Assembly: GCF_001499995.1 (NCBI RefSeq)
Contig: NZ_LQIU01000005.1
Span: 1 to 64,000 of the forward strand
Source of the DNA: Mycobacterium sp. IS-1496
GTDB lineage: Bacteria > Actinomycetota > Actinomycetes > Mycobacteriales > Mycobacteriaceae
Reading direction: 5' to 3'
DNA: 64,000 bases
Below are positions 25,262 to 34,106 of this stretch, piece by piece. Position 1 is the stretch's first letter. Each line of letters opens with the position of its first letter. Under the pieces are notes generated by a model, which was not told the origin of the DNA, did no database searches, and saw nothing but the letters and a program-made list of their open reading frames with translations. The position numbers and the translations under genes are program-made.

Positions 25262-25345
25262 CGGCCTGGGGCTCTCCTGAGCGGTCGTTCTCCCTAGCGC
25301 CGCGAAGGGGGAGTTCCAGGCCATTCATGCCCTTCTCGTGGGCAT
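25262..25345 (+). ncRNA. candidate structured RNA or 5' leader
   Basis: Two stems lie in the longest gene-free stretch of the window. The first pairs 25263-25278 with 25307-25322 (GGCCTGG with CCAGGCC, continuing through G-U and G-C pairs, 16 bp without a bulge), enclosing a 28-nt loop that can form a small GCGG/CCGC helix. The second is ATGCCC (25327-25332) and GGGCAT (25340-25345) around TTCTCGT. No U-tract follows, so a plain intrinsic terminator for lysE is less likely, though possible. It could be a small RNA or the leader of the SDR gene at 25504. No Rfam family was recognised. Confidence 0.45.
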
Positions 25346-25503
25346 AGCGATGTCCCTGTTGTCACATCAGTCACTTGCGCCGCGCTCGTCGCGCCGATTC
25401 GCGGCAAATAATGACGTCGGCAGCTATTGCGTTGGTCAATTCGGCAACGCGCCCACGCGGCCGAGACACGTTTGCGAATCTCGCGGATGGGTGACTATGT
25501 CTT
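25346..25503 (+). other. remainder of the 313-nt gene-free stretch
   Basis: No convincing coding frame, tRNA or strong promoter is seen. It has a slightly AT-richer patch (GGCAAATAATGACG near 25403-25416), which may hold a promoter for the downstream SDR gene. Confidence 0.3.
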
Positions 25504-26301
25504 ATGCGCACCCCGAAGACCGTGTTCATCACCGGCGCCGCCGCCGGCATCGGCCGCAAGACCGCAGTCGCCTTCGCCCGCAAGGGCTACACCGTCGGAG
25601 CGTTCGACATCGACGAGGTCGGACTCAAAACGCTCACCGAAGAACTCGACCGGGTGCAGACCACCGTCGTCACCGGTCACCTCGACGTCACCGACAGTGA
25701 CGAGATGAGCCAACGCATCGAGGAGTTCACCCAGGCCACCGATGGCCGCCTCGACGTCCTGATCAACAATGCCGGGATCCTGCGGGCCGGCCGTTTCGAG
25801 GAACTCGACCTCGCCGGGCACTTCAAGGAGATCGACATCAACGCCAAGGGCGTGGTCAACGGTCTCTACGCGGCGTTTCCCCACCTGCGCAACACACCCG
25901 GGTCGGTCGTCGTCAACCTCGCCTCGGCCAGCGCGATCTACGGTCAGGCCGAACTCGCCAACTACAGCGCCACCAAGTTCTTCGTCCGCGGTGTCACCGA
26001 AGCCCTCGACCTGGAATGGAGCCAGTACGGCATCCGGGTGATCGCCATGTGGCCGCTGTACGTCCAGACGGCGATGACCGACAACATCAAGACCGGCACC
26101 ACCGACTCGCTGGGCATCCGGCTGACCGCACAGGACATCGCCGACGCCATCGTCGCCGCCGTCGAACCCCCGGCGCTGCGCCGCGCACTGCACCAGGTGC
26201 ACTTCCCCGTCGGCGCACAGTCCAAGGTGCTCGCCACCGGCGCCCGCTTCTCCCCGGCCTGGCTGACCCGGCTGGTCAACAAGAAGCTCGCCCACTCCTG
26301 A
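25504..26301 (+). CDS. short-chain dehydrogenase/reductase
   Basis: The 265-residue classical SDR has TGAAAGIGRKTA as its cofactor loop, NNAGILRAG, LASASA and catalytic NYSATK. The C-terminal ~50 residues (VEPPALRRALHQVHFPVG) resemble the SDR subgroup with a membrane-associating tail seen in several mycobacterial SDRs. ATG 25504 has no clear ribosome site close by; a leader of up to about 240 nt including the stem-loop candidate is possible. Substrate unknown. Confidence 0.85.
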   Translation: MRTPKTVFITGAAAGIGRKTAVAFARKGYTVGAFDIDEVGLKTLTEELDRVQTTVVTGHLDVTDSDEMSQRIEEFTQATDGRLDVLINNAGILRAGRFEELDLAGHFKEIDINAKGVVNGLYAAFPHLRNTPGSVVVNLASASAIYGQAELANYSATKFFVRGVTEALDLEWSQYGIRVIAMWPLYVQTAMTDNIKTGTTDSLGIRLTAQDIADAIVAAVEPPALRRALHQVHFPVGAQSKVLATGARFSPAWLTRLVNKKLAHS

Positions 26302-26350
26302 CTTTGGGCTCACGGTGAGCGCAACCGGTGTCCGCGCCTGCGGGCGCCGG

Positions 26351-26356
26351 TACGTT
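26351..26356 (+). promoter_or_regulatory. -10 box for the split yeiH unit
   Basis: TACGTT ends 8 nt before ATG 26365 of the 29-codon ORF, so transcription probably begins at or next to that start codon rather than at yeiH itself. Confidence 0.42.
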
Positions 26357-26364
26357 GCGCACCC

Positions 26365-26454
26365 ATGAACGAGGATTGGCTGGCCGTGATCGTCGGCCTC
26401 ACCCTGCTCGCGCTCGTGCTCGTCGGTGCCATCCCGGGCAGCGTGATCCCATGA
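26365..26454 (+). CDS. 29-residue membrane peptide, detached first helix of YeiH
   Basis: The ORF encodes MNEDWLAVIVGLTLLALVLV plus nine further residues ending GSVIP, a single hydrophobic helix preceded by NEDW. It ends in an ATGA overlap with yeiH and has a promoter-like TACGTT 8 nt before its ATG. Longer members of the YeiH/putative sulfate exporter family start with an NEDW-plus-helix segment of this type (recalled family knowledge), which the main protein here lacks. The simplest reading is that the first helix is made as a separate peptide from the same message. Confidence 0.6.
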   Translation: MNEDWLAVIVGLTLLALVLVGAIPGSVIP

Positions 26455-27578
26455 CGGAGCAGACCGAGCGGACGAGCCCCCAGGAGCGCACCGACGAGCG
26501 CGGCCCGGGCGGAATCGGTTACGCCGTCGCCGGCGTGGCGGTGGTGCTGGCGCTCGGCGCGGCCACCCGCTTCCTCGAATCCCAGGTGCCCCGGTGGGCG
26601 GACGGCACCTCGTTCGAGGGCGTCGCCAAATCCATCGAATTCCCGGTCTACGCCATCGCTTTGGGCCTGCTCGGCAACGTGGTGCTGAGCCGCCTCGCGT
26701 TGCGTGACGCCCTGGCGGGCGGCTTCCGCACCGAGTTCTTCATCAAGACCGGACTGGTGCTGCTCGGTGCGTCGATCAACCTCAAGGTCCTCGTCACCGC
26801 CGCCGGACCGGCGATCGTCCAGGCGCTGCTGCTGATCTCCATCGTCTTCGGGTTCACCTGGTGGCTCGGCGGCCGCCTCGGACTCGAGGACAAACTGCGC
26901 GCGCTGCTCGCCTCGGCGGTCTCCATCTGCGGGGTGAGCGCGGCCATCGCCGCGGCCGGCGCGGTGCAGGCCAAGCGTGAGCAGCTCGCCTACGCCGCGT
27001 CGCTCGTCATCGCCTTCGCACTTCCCTCGATCTTTCTGCTGCCGTGGCTGGCCCGGGTGTTCGGACTGCCCGATGCCGTGGCCGGCGCGTGGATCGGCGG
27101 CAACATCGACACCACCGCCGCCGTCGCGGCCTCCGGGGCGCTCGCCGGCGAGGACGCCCTGCAGATCGCGACCATCGTCAAGACCACCCAGAACGCGCTG
27201 ATCGGCATCGTCGCGATCGCCCTCACCGCGTACTTCGCGCTGAAGGTGGAGCGCCGCAGCGCCGAAGAGGCCAAGCCGACGGTCGGGCAGTTCTGGGAAC
27301 GGTTCCCCAAATTCGTGCTCGGCTTCATCGCCGCGTCGATCATCGGCACCCTGTACCTGCAGTGGGGCGGCGACAAGGCCGCCATCACCACGGTCAACGA
27401 CCTGCGGACGTGGTTTCTGATCTTCGCGTTCGTCGCGATCGGACTCGAGTTCTCGCTGCGCGGTCTGCGCGAGGCGGGCTGGCGTCCGGTCGCGGTGTTC
27501 GCCTCGGCCACCGTCGTCAACATCGTGGCGGCACTCGGTCTCGCGCTCGTGTTGTTCAGCGGCTTCGAGGTGGGTTAG
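26451..27578 (+). CDS. yeiH: YeiH-family putative anion (sulfate) exporter
   Basis: The protein (375 residues from ATG 26451) is a ten-helix membrane protein with YeiH/UPF0324 hallmarks: KTGLVLLGASINLKVL, the SICGVSAAIA block, and GGNIDTTAAVAASGAL with KTTQNALIG. Members are annotated as putative sulfate exporters, but the substrate is uncertain. The start is set by the ATGA overlap with the preceding mini-ORF; the longer open frame upstream covers that ORF out of frame. A second hydrophilic N-terminal stretch (about 1-20) precedes the first helix here. Confidence 0.85.
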   Translation: MTEQTERTSPQERTDERGPGGIGYAVAGVAVVLALGAATRFLESQVPRWADGTSFEGVAKSIEFPVYAIALGLLGNVVLSRLALRDALAGGFRTEFFIKTGLVLLGASINLKVLVTAAGPAIVQALLLISIVFGFTWWLGGRLGLEDKLRALLASAVSICGVSAAIAAAGAVQAKREQLAYAASLVIAFALPSIFLLPWLARVFGLPDAVAGAWIGGNIDTTAAVAASGALAGEDALQIATIVKTTQNALIGIVAIALTAYFALKVERRSAEEAKPTVGQFWERFPKFVLGFIAASIIGTLYLQWGGDKAAITTVNDLRTWFLIFAFVAIGLEFSLRGLREAGWRPVAVFASATVVNIVAALGLALVLFSGFEVG

Positions 27579-27582
27579 CGGT

Positions 27583-27588
27583 TACGCT
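27583..27588 (+). promoter_or_regulatory. -10 box for leaderless fecB2-like transcript
   Basis: TACGCT ends 6 nt before GTG 27595, directly after the yeiH stop. Confidence 0.42.
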
Positions 27589-27594
27589 CGCCGC

Positions 27595-28560
27595 GTGTCT
27601 TCTGCCTGGTCGCGGCGCACGTTCCTGGCCATGACCGCCACGCTCGCCGGTTCGACGGCGCTCGCCGGCTGCGGGGGCGACGAGACGGGCACCGTCGCGA
27701 AGGACGGCTCCGTCACCGTCGCCCACGCGTTCGGCGAGACCCGCATACCCGGGCCGCCCACCCGGGTCGTCAGCGCCGGACTCACCGAACAGGACGACCT
27801 GCTGGCCGTCGGGGTGGTGCCGATCGCGGTCACCGACTGGTTCGGCGGCGAACCGTTCGGCGTATGGCCATGGGCGCGAGGCCAACTCGGGCCGGCTCAG
27901 CCGACCGTGCTCAGCCTCGCCGACGGCATCCAGGTCGAAGAGATCCGGGGACTGAACCCGGACCTGATCGTCGCCACCAACGCGGGCCTCGACGCCGACA
28001 CCTACGCGGTCCTGTCGCAGATTGCGCCGACGGTCGCCCAAAGCGGGTCCGCCGCCTTCTTCGAGCCGTGGAAGGACCAGGCCACGGTGATCGGCCAGGC
28101 GGTGTTCAAGGCCGCCGAGATGCAGGCGCTCATCGCCCGCGTCGACGAGCGGTTCACGAACGCGGCGTCGGCCAATCCCCAGTTCGCCGGCAAGAAGGCA
28201 CTGCTGCTGCGTGGCCCGCTCCACCGCGACAGCGTGCAGGCCGTGCCCCCGGGTTGGCGCACCGACTTCCTGACCCAGATGGGGTTCACCGTCGCCGACC
28301 CGGGCGGCCCACTGATCCCCCGCGACCGGATGGCCGCGGTGCTCGACGCCGCCGACGTCCTCATCTGGACCACCGAGAGCGAACAGGAACAGGGTGCGCT
28401 GCTCGCCGACCCGGCCATCGCGGGACTGAAGGCCGTCGCGGGTGGGCGCACCATCTTCACCGACAAGGAACTCGCCGGCGCGATCGCGTTCGCCTCGCCG
28501 CTGTCCTATCCGCTGGTCGCCGACCGGCTGCCGCCGCTGCTGGCGCAGATCCTGGCCTGA
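27595..28560 (+). CDS. fecB2: ABC-type iron/heme substrate-binding lipoprotein, FecB2-like
   Basis: The 321-residue protein starts with a Tat-like lipoprotein signal (SRRTFLAMTATLAGS) and lipobox LAGC (C26), followed by a cluster-A-III (TroA/FecB-type) binding fold: VAHAFGETRIPGPPTRVV, a helix linking two lobes, and DVLIWTTESEQEQ. It corresponds in position and type to FecB2 of M. tuberculosis, a surface lipoprotein linked to siderophore or heme iron uptake. No permease or ATPase genes flank it, so it must work with a transporter encoded elsewhere. Confidence 0.85.
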   Translation: MSSAWSRRTFLAMTATLAGSTALAGCGGDETGTVAKDGSVTVAHAFGETRIPGPPTRVVSAGLTEQDDLLAVGVVPIAVTDWFGGEPFGVWPWARGQLGPAQPTVLSLADGIQVEEIRGLNPDLIVATNAGLDADTYAVLSQIAPTVAQSGSAAFFEPWKDQATVIGQAVFKAAEMQALIARVDERFTNAASANPQFAGKKALLLRGPLHRDSVQAVPPGWRTDFLTQMGFTVADPGGPLIPRDRMAAVLDAADVLIWTTESEQEQGALLADPAIAGLKAVAGGRTIFTDKELAGAIAFASPLSYPLVADRLPPLLAQILA

Positions 28561-28565
28561 GGTGA

Positions 28566-28580
28566 TCGCACCGTGACGGT
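28566..28580 (+). terminator. short hairpin after fecB2
   Basis: GCACCG-TGA-CGGTGC is a perfect 6-bp stem 5 nt after the fecB2 stop and 18 nt before the yhhQ start. It has no U-tract; a weak terminator or processing site. Confidence 0.35.
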
Positions 28581-28598
28581 GCCTGCCAGAATGGCGCG

Positions 28599-29273
28599 GT
28601 GACCGAGACCGCCCACCGGGGTTCCGCGACGGTGGGCTCCGCCTACTACCCGACGCTGGTCGCCGTGTTCACCGGGCTGGTGCTGATCTCCAACGTCGCG
28701 GCCACCAAGGGGGTGGCGTTCGGACCGCTGCTGACCGACGGCGGCTTCCTGGTCTTCCCACTCACCTACGTCATCGGCGACGTGCTCAGCGAGGTGTACG
28801 GCTTCCGCGCCGCGCGGCGGGCGGTGGTCATCGGCTTCGCCATGCAGGCGCTCGCCGTGCTCGTGCTGTGGACGACCGTGCGGTTGCCCGGCGCGCCGGA
28901 CTACGCGAACCAGGAGGCGCTGGCCACCACGGTCGCGGCGATCACCGGGCTGGCCGTCGCGGGGCTGTCCGGCTTCCTGGTCGGTCAGCTCGTCAACGCC
29001 TGGGTGGTCGTCCGGATCAAACAGCGCACCAAAGAACAGCACCTCTGGGCGCGGCTTCTCGGGTCGACGGTGGTGGGTCAGTTCGCCGACACGCTCGTCT
29101 TCTGCGCGATCGCCGCGCCGATCATCGGCTTCGGCAACATGGGTTCCTTCGCCGTCTACGCGGCACTCGGCTGGATCTACAAGACGGTGATCGAGGCGGC
29201 GATGCTGCCCGTGACCTACCGGGTGATCGCCACCATCAAGCGCCGCGAACCCACGTACGAACCCGCGGTCTGA
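28599..29273 (+). CDS. yhhQ: VUT/YhhQ-family queuosine-precursor transporter
   Basis: The 224-residue protein has six membrane helices and the VUT signature: [33 protein letters not shown] and [15 protein letters not shown]. Family members import the queuosine precursors preQ0/preQ1 or related deazapurines. No queuosine biosynthesis gene lies in the window, so salvage is the likely role. GTG 28599 is preceded by CAGAATGGCGCG, a box found in nearly the same form (CAGAATGGCGAG) before the GTG at 30924. Confidence 0.88.
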   Translation: MTETAHRGSATVGSAYYPTLVAVFTGLVLISNVAATKGVAFGPLLTDGGFLVFPLTYVIGDVLSEVYGFRAARRAVVIGFAMQALAVLVLWTTVRLPGAPDYANQEALATTVAAITGLAVAGLSGFLVGQLVNAWVVVRIKQRTKEQHLWARLLGSTVVGQFADTLVFCAIAAPIIGFGNMGSFAVYAALGWIYKTVIEAAMLPVTYRVIATIKRREPTYEPAV

Positions 29274-29274
29274 G

Positions 29275-29314
29275 CGCTCCCTAAAACACCTCTGGGAAAC
29301 CTTCTCAGGGAGCG
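29275..29314 (+). terminator. hairpin between yhhQ and pxpB
   Basis: CGCTCCCT (29275-29282) pairs with AGGGAGCG (29307-29314) around a 24-nt A-rich loop, starting just after the yhhQ stop. It may end that transcript before the pxpB promoter (TAGCTT near 29336). Confidence 0.4.
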
Positions 29315-29346
29315 GACGCCGACGTTACCCAGCGGTAGCTTTGGGT

Positions 29347-30012
29347 ATGACCGCAGCACCGGATGTGATGGCCTCGATGGTTCTGGACACAGTGCTCGAC
29401 TACGGCGACCGGGCACTGCTCCTCGAGTTCGACAGCACCGCCGAAGTATTGGTGTGGACCGACGCCGTCCGCGAGGCCGGGCTGCCCGGCGTCGTCGACA
29501 TCGTGCCCGCCTCCCGCACCGTCCTGGTCAAGGTCGACGGGCCGCGATACCAGGCGCCGACCCGGCAACGGCTGGCCGCCCTGCGCGTCGACCGCCGCGC
29601 CGCGGCGGAATCCGCGACCCCACCGGACCGCGCCGACGCCGTGCTCGACGTCGTCGACGACGGCGCCGACCTCGCCGAGGTCGCAAGCTTGACCGGGATG
29701 GACGCCGATCAGGTGGTGGCCGCCCACACCGGCACGTGGTGGCGGGTCGGATTCGGGGGTTTCGCACCAGGTTTCGCCTACCTCGTCGGTGGTGACGAAC
29801 GGCTGCACGTCCCGCGGCGTGCCGAACCGCGAACGAAGGTGCCCGCCGGTTCGGTCGGGCTCGCCGGCGAGTTCAGCGGGGTGTACCCCCGCGAATCGCC
29901 CGGCGGGTGGCAGTTGATCGGACACACCGACGCCGCGCTGTGGGACGTCGACCGCGAGAACCCCGCGCTGCTCACCCCCGGCATGTGGGTCGAGTTCCGC
30001 GCCGTCGGATGA
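29347..30012 (+). CDS. pxpB: 5-oxoprolinase subunit PxpB (KipI / allophanate hydrolase subunit 1 family)
   Basis: The 221-residue protein has the subunit-1 features: [10 protein letters not shown] near the N-terminus, [20 protein letters not shown] and [24 protein letters not shown], the conserved active-site region. With PxpA and PxpC it hydrolyses 5-oxoproline to glutamate using ATP. The start is ATG 29347 with TAGCTT 5 nt upstream; a later ATG is possible. pxpC follows after 7 nt. The LamB/YcsF-type pxpA is not in the window. Confidence 0.88.
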   Translation: MTAAPDVMASMVLDTVLDYGDRALLLEFDSTAEVLVWTDAVREAGLPGVVDIVPASRTVLVKVDGPRYQAPTRQRLAALRVDRRAAAESATPPDRADAVLDVVDDGADLAEVASLTGMDADQVVAAHTGTWWRVGFGGFAPGFAYLVGGDERLHVPRRAEPRTKVPAGSVGLAGEFSGVYPRESPGGWQLIGHTDAALWDVDRENPALLTPGMWVEFRAVG

Positions 30013-30019
30013 GGAGGCG

Positions 30020-30901
30020 ATGATGACCACTCTGGAGGTTCTGAAGCCCGGGCCGCTCGCGCTGGTCGAAGACCTCGGCCGGCCGGGGCTCGCGCACATG
30101 GGCGTCACCCGCTCGGGCGCGGCGGACCGCCGCGCGCACGCGCTGGCCAACCGGCTGGTCGCCAACCCCGGTGACCGGGCGACGGTCGAGGTGATGTTCG
30201 GTGGCTTCACCGCCCGGGTCCGGGGCGGTGACGTCGCGGTCGCCGTCACCGGCGCGGACGCCGACCCGGCTGTCAACGGAAAGCCGTTCGGCACCAACAG
30301 CATTCACTACGCCCACGACGGCGACGTGATATCGCTGGGGGTCCCGTACTCCGGCCTGCGCAGCTACCTGGCGGTGCGGGGCGGGTTCGACGTGGCGCCG
30401 GTGCTCGGGTCACGCAGCTACGACGTGATGTCGGCGATCGGACCGCAACCGCTCAAACCCGGCGACGTGCTGCCCGTCGGCCACCACACCGAGGACTTCC
30501 CCGAACTCGACCAGGCGCCGGTGGCGGCGATCGACGACGACGTCCTCGAACTCATGGTGGTGCCCGGGCCCCGCGACGACTGGTTCGCCGACCCGGACAT
30601 CCTGGTGCGCACCAACTGGCAGGTCACCACCCGCAGCGACCGCGTCGGTACGCGGTTGGTCGGCATGCCGATGGACTACCGGTGGCCCGACCGGCAGCTG
30701 CCCAGCGAAGGCGCCACTCGCGGGGCGATCCAGGTGCCGCTCAACGGGTTACCGGTCATCCTCGGTCCGGACCATCCGGTCACCGGCGGATACCCGGTGA
30801 TCGGTGTCGTGGTCGACGACGACATCGACCGGGCCTCCCAGGCCCGCCCGGGTCAGACCGTGCGGCTGCACTGGTCGCGGCCGCGGAAGCCCTTCGCGTA
30901 A
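30020..30901 (+). CDS. pxpC: 5-oxoprolinase subunit PxpC (KipA / allophanate hydrolase subunit 2 family)
   Basis: The 293-residue protein has the biotin-independent carboxyltransferase-like fold of subunit 2: [60 protein letters not shown], and [28 protein letters not shown]. It pairs with the preceding PxpB. The start is ATG 30020, with GAGGAG just before it; a second ATG follows directly. M. tuberculosis has the same adjacent pair. Confidence 0.9.
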   Translation: MMTTLEVLKPGPLALVEDLGRPGLAHMGVTRSGAADRRAHALANRLVANPGDRATVEVMFGGFTARVRGGDVAVAVTGADADPAVNGKPFGTNSIHYAHDGDVISLGVPYSGLRSYLAVRGGFDVAPVLGSRSYDVMSAIGPQPLKPGDVLPVGHHTEDFPELDQAPVAAIDDDVLELMVVPGPRDDWFADPDILVRTNWQVTTRSDRVGTRLVGMPMDYRWPDRQLPSEGATRGAIQVPLNGLPVILGPDHPVTGGYPVIGVVVDDDIDRASQARPGQTVRLHWSRPRKPFA

Positions 30902-30923
30902 CGGGCTGTTGCAGAATGGCGAG

Positions 30924-31850
30924 GTGAATCGCCTGTTCCGCCGCGGAGAGTCCTCGCCCTCACCTCCGTCGACGGACGTGCCCGCCTGGTTCACCGCGGC
31001 GTTGCGGCAGCAGCCGAACCATCACACGATCGAGGTCGAGGGCTGCCCCATCCGGGTGCGCGCCTGGGGCGAGCCGGGAAAGCCGCCGCTGGTCCTCGTC
31101 CACGGCGGCGGCGCCCACTCCGGGTGGTGGGATCACATCGCACCGTTCTTCACCCGCACCCACACGGTGGTCGCACCCGACCTGAGCGGCCACGGCGACA
31201 GCGGCACCCGCGCGAGCTACGCAGTGTCGGTCTGGGCCCGGGAGGTACTCGCCGCCGCGGAAGTCTCGGGATCGTCGGCATGGCCGACGATCGTCGGCCA
31301 CAGCATGGGCGGCTGGGTCACCGCCGCCGCGGCCACCCGGTACGGCGCGCAGATCGACAGCGTGCTGGTCGTCGACTCGCCCTTGCGTGAGCGGGCTCCC
31401 GAGGAGAACCGGCTGCGCAACCGCAGGCGTGACAGTCCGGGCTACCGCACCGAGGAGGAGATCCTCGCCCGCTTCAAAGCGGTTCCCGCACAAGACGTGA
31501 CGCTGCCCCACATCGCCGACCACATCGCCAGGCAGTCGGTCCGCCACACCGACACCGGGTGGGTGTGGAAGTTCGACCCCGAGATCTTCGGCGGTGAGCT
31601 GCTCGAACAGACCCCGGCCGAACGGGAGATCGTCGAGGACACCTTCACCCGGATCCCCTGCCGGGTCGGATATCTGCGGTGCGAGAACGGGCTCGTTCCG
31701 CCGCCGATGGCCGAACGGATCCGCGACATCCTGCAGCTGCGCGGACCCTTCGTCGAACTGGCGCAGGCAGGACACCATCCGATGCTGGACCAACCACTGC
31801 CGCTGGTGGCGACCATCCGGACGCTGCTCGAGTTCTGGTCGATCACGTGA
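30924..31850 (+). CDS. alpha/beta hydrolase
   Basis: The protein (308 residues from GTG 30924) has the hydrolase-fold hallmarks: LVLVHGGGAHSGWWDHI (oxyanion loop), VAPDLSGHGDS, nucleophile elbow GHSMGG, and catalytic His in AGHHPMLDQP. The overall type is similar to epoxide hydrolase or C-C hydrolase relatives; the substrate is unknown. A CAGAAT box 6 nt before the GTG suggests its own leaderless promoter. It is inserted between pxpC and aac(2'), which I recall as adjacent in M. tuberculosis. Confidence 0.83.
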   Translation: MNRLFRRGESSPSPPSTDVPAWFTAALRQQPNHHTIEVEGCPIRVRAWGEPGKPPLVLVHGGGAHSGWWDHIAPFFTRTHTVVAPDLSGHGDSGTRASYAVSVWAREVLAAAEVSGSSAWPTIVGHSMGGWVTAAAATRYGAQIDSVLVVDSPLRERAPEENRLRNRRRDSPGYRTEEEILARFKAVPAQDVTLPHIADHIARQSVRHTDTGWVWKFDPEIFGGELLEQTPAEREIVEDTFTRIPCRVGYLRCENGLVPPPMAERIRDILQLRGPFVELAQAGHHPMLDQPLPLVATIRTLLEFWSIT

Positions 31851-31883
31851 CCGAGCGTTACCCGATCGTGCGTTGTGGCATGA

Positions 31884-32498
<615 letters not shown>

Positions 32499-32580
32499 TC
32501 TCACACCGCTGCGCCGACTGTGGTGAGCGGAATTTCACGGCGGGGTCATCGCCTGCAGCGTCGGGGTAACGAACGCTTCC

Positions 32581-32586
32581 TACCGT
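32581..32586 (+). promoter_or_regulatory. -10 box for leaderless narK transcript
   Basis: TACCGT ends 7 nt before ATG 32594, within TTCCTACCGT shared with the lysE promoter. A GTAAC half-site (32566-32570) lies upstream, but no clear second GlnR half-site is seen. Confidence 0.48.
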
Positions 32587-32593
32587 TGCCGCC

Positions 32594-33988
32594 ATGTCGC
32601 ACCGCATCACCGACTGGGATCCCGAGGACACGGCAGCCTGGGAGGCCGGTAACAAACACATCGCCCGCCGCAACCTCATCTGGTCGGTGGCCGCCGAGCA
32701 CATCGGCTTCTCCGTCTGGTCCATCTGGTCGGTCATGGTGTTGTTCATGCCCGAGGCCGTCTACGGGTTCTCGGCGGGCGACAAGTTCCTGCTCGGTGCC
32801 ACCGCCACCCTGGTCGGGGCCTGCCTGCGGATCCCCTACACCCTGGCCACCGCGCGGTTCGGCGGACGCAACTGGACGGTGTTCTCGGCGTTCGTGCTGC
32901 TGATCCCGACGCTGGGCACCATGGTGTTGCTCGCCAATCCCGGTCTGCCACTGTGGCCGTACCTGGTGTGCGCGGCGCTGGCCGGCTTCGGTGGCGGCAA
33001 CTTCGCCTCGTCGATGACGAACATCAACGCCTTCTACCCGCAGCGCCTCAAGGGGTGGGCGCTGGGCCTCAACGCGGGCGGCGGCAACATCGGGGTGCCG
33101 ATGATCCAGCTGGTCGGCCTGCTCGTCATCGCCACCGCGGGCAACCGGCAGCCGTACTGGGTGTGCGCGGTCTACCTGGTGGCCCTGGCCGTCGCCGGTA
33201 TCGGCGCGGCGCTGTACATGGACAACCTCGAACAGCACAAGATCGACTTCACCGCGATGAAAGACATTCTGCGCGTACGGGATACCTGGGTGATCTCGCT
33301 GCTCTACATCGGCACGTTCGGCTCGTTCATCGGATTCGCATTCGCGTTCGGCCAGGTGCTGCAGATCAACTTCGCCGCCCGCGGGCAGAGTCCCGCCGAG
33401 GCGTCGCTGCACGCCGCGCAGATCGCGTTCGTCGGCCCGCTGCTGGGTTCGTTGTCGCGGGTCTACGGCGGCAAGCTGGCCGACCGCATCGGTGGCGGCC
33501 GCGTCACCCTGGCGGTGTTCGCCGGCATGATCCTGGCGGCCGGGGTCCTGGTCACCGTCAGCACCCTCGACGACGGCAGCCCGGGCGCGGCCACCGCCGC
33601 CACGATGATCGGCTACGTCGTCGGCTTCATCGCCCTGTTCCTGCTGTCGGGTATCGGCAACGGCTCGGTGTACAAGATGATCCCGTCGATCTTCGAGGCG
33701 CGCAGCCGCTCCCTGGACGCCGCCGAGGAGCAGCGGGCCGCCTGGTCGCGCGCCATGTCCGGGGCGCTGATCGGCTTCGCCGGCGCCGTCGGCGCCCTCG
33801 GCGGGGTCGGCATCAACCTCGCGCTGCGGCAGTCCTACCTGTCGAGCGGTTCGGCCACCGCCGCGTTCTGGATCTTCGCGGTGTTCTACGTGGTGGCCTC
33901 CGCGGTCACCTGGGTCATGTACGTGCGGCGCCCGAGCGGCGACGCCTCCGTCGACCGCGCAACGCGGCCCGACCTGGCACGCACGTGA
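32594..33988 (+). CDS. narK: nitrate/nitrite MFS transporter, NarK3-like
   Basis: The 464-residue MFS protein has twelve membrane helices and the two nitrate-signature segments: GFGGGNFASSMTNINAFYP followed by GLNAGGGNIGV, and later GIGNGSVYKMIP. It carries nitrate in and/or nitrite out. Next to nnaR and the nirBD genes it most likely supplies nitrate or nitrite for assimilation. The N-terminal 25 residues (ITDWDPEDTAAWEAGN) are typical of actinobacterial NarK proteins. Confidence 0.9.
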   Translation: MSHRITDWDPEDTAAWEAGNKHIARRNLIWSVAAEHIGFSVWSIWSVMVLFMPEAVYGFSAGDKFLLGATATLVGACLRIPYTLATARFGGRNWTVFSAFVLLIPTLGTMVLLANPGLPLWPYLVCAALAGFGGGNFASSMTNINAFYPQRLKGWALGLNAGGGNIGVPMIQLVGLLVIATAGNRQPYWVCAVYLVALAVAGIGAALYMDNLEQHKIDFTAMKDILRVRDTWVISLLYIGTFGSFIGFAFAFGQVLQINFAARGQSPAEASLHAAQIAFVGPLLGSLSRVYGGKLADRIGGGRVTLAVFAGMILAAGVLVTVSTLDDGSPGAATAATMIGYVVGFIALFLLSGIGNGSVYKMIPSIFEARSRSLDAAEEQRAAWSRAMSGALIGFAGAVGALGGVGINLALRQSYLSSGSATAAFWIFAVFYVVASAVTWVMYVRRPSGDASVDRATRPDLART

Positions 33989-33999
33989 CCACCGGATCC

Positions 34000-34033
34000 G
34001 TGGACAGGACGACAATGGCGTCGTCCTGTCCAC
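34000..34033 (+). terminator. perfect 14-bp hairpin after narK
   Basis: GTGGACAGGACGAC (34000-34013) and its exact complement (34020-34033) enclose AATGGC, 11 nt after the narK stop. It probably ends the narK transcript; without a U-tract it could also be an operator. A second hairpin, GGCCCG-GCAA-CGGGCC, with a GNRA-type loop, lies at 34052-34067. Confidence 0.55.
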
Positions 34034-34068
34034 ACCGACGGCTATGGCAATGGCCCGGCAACGGGCCG

Positions 34069-34084
34069 GAAACAGATGCGAAAC
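34069..34084 (+). promoter_or_regulatory. GlnR-like repeat upstream of nnaR
   Basis: GAAAC-AGATGC-GAAAC has the half-site and 6-nt spacing of the GlnR box (consensus with GNNAC/GAAAC units every 11 nt). It sits 22 nt before the nnaR start. GlnR control of nitrate/nitrite assimilation is known in mycobacteria; binding here is inferred. Confidence 0.4.
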
Positions 34085-34106
34085 ACGACCTGCATACACA
34101 GAACAC

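Noticed and set aside
28561..28598. preQ1 riboswitch before yhhQ
   Set aside because: The gap is only 38 nt and contains a simple 6-bp hairpin; the A-rich tail and pseudoknot parts are lacking.
32499..32593. GlnR box before narK
   Set aside because: One GTAAC half-site is present, but there is no second half-site at the required spacing.
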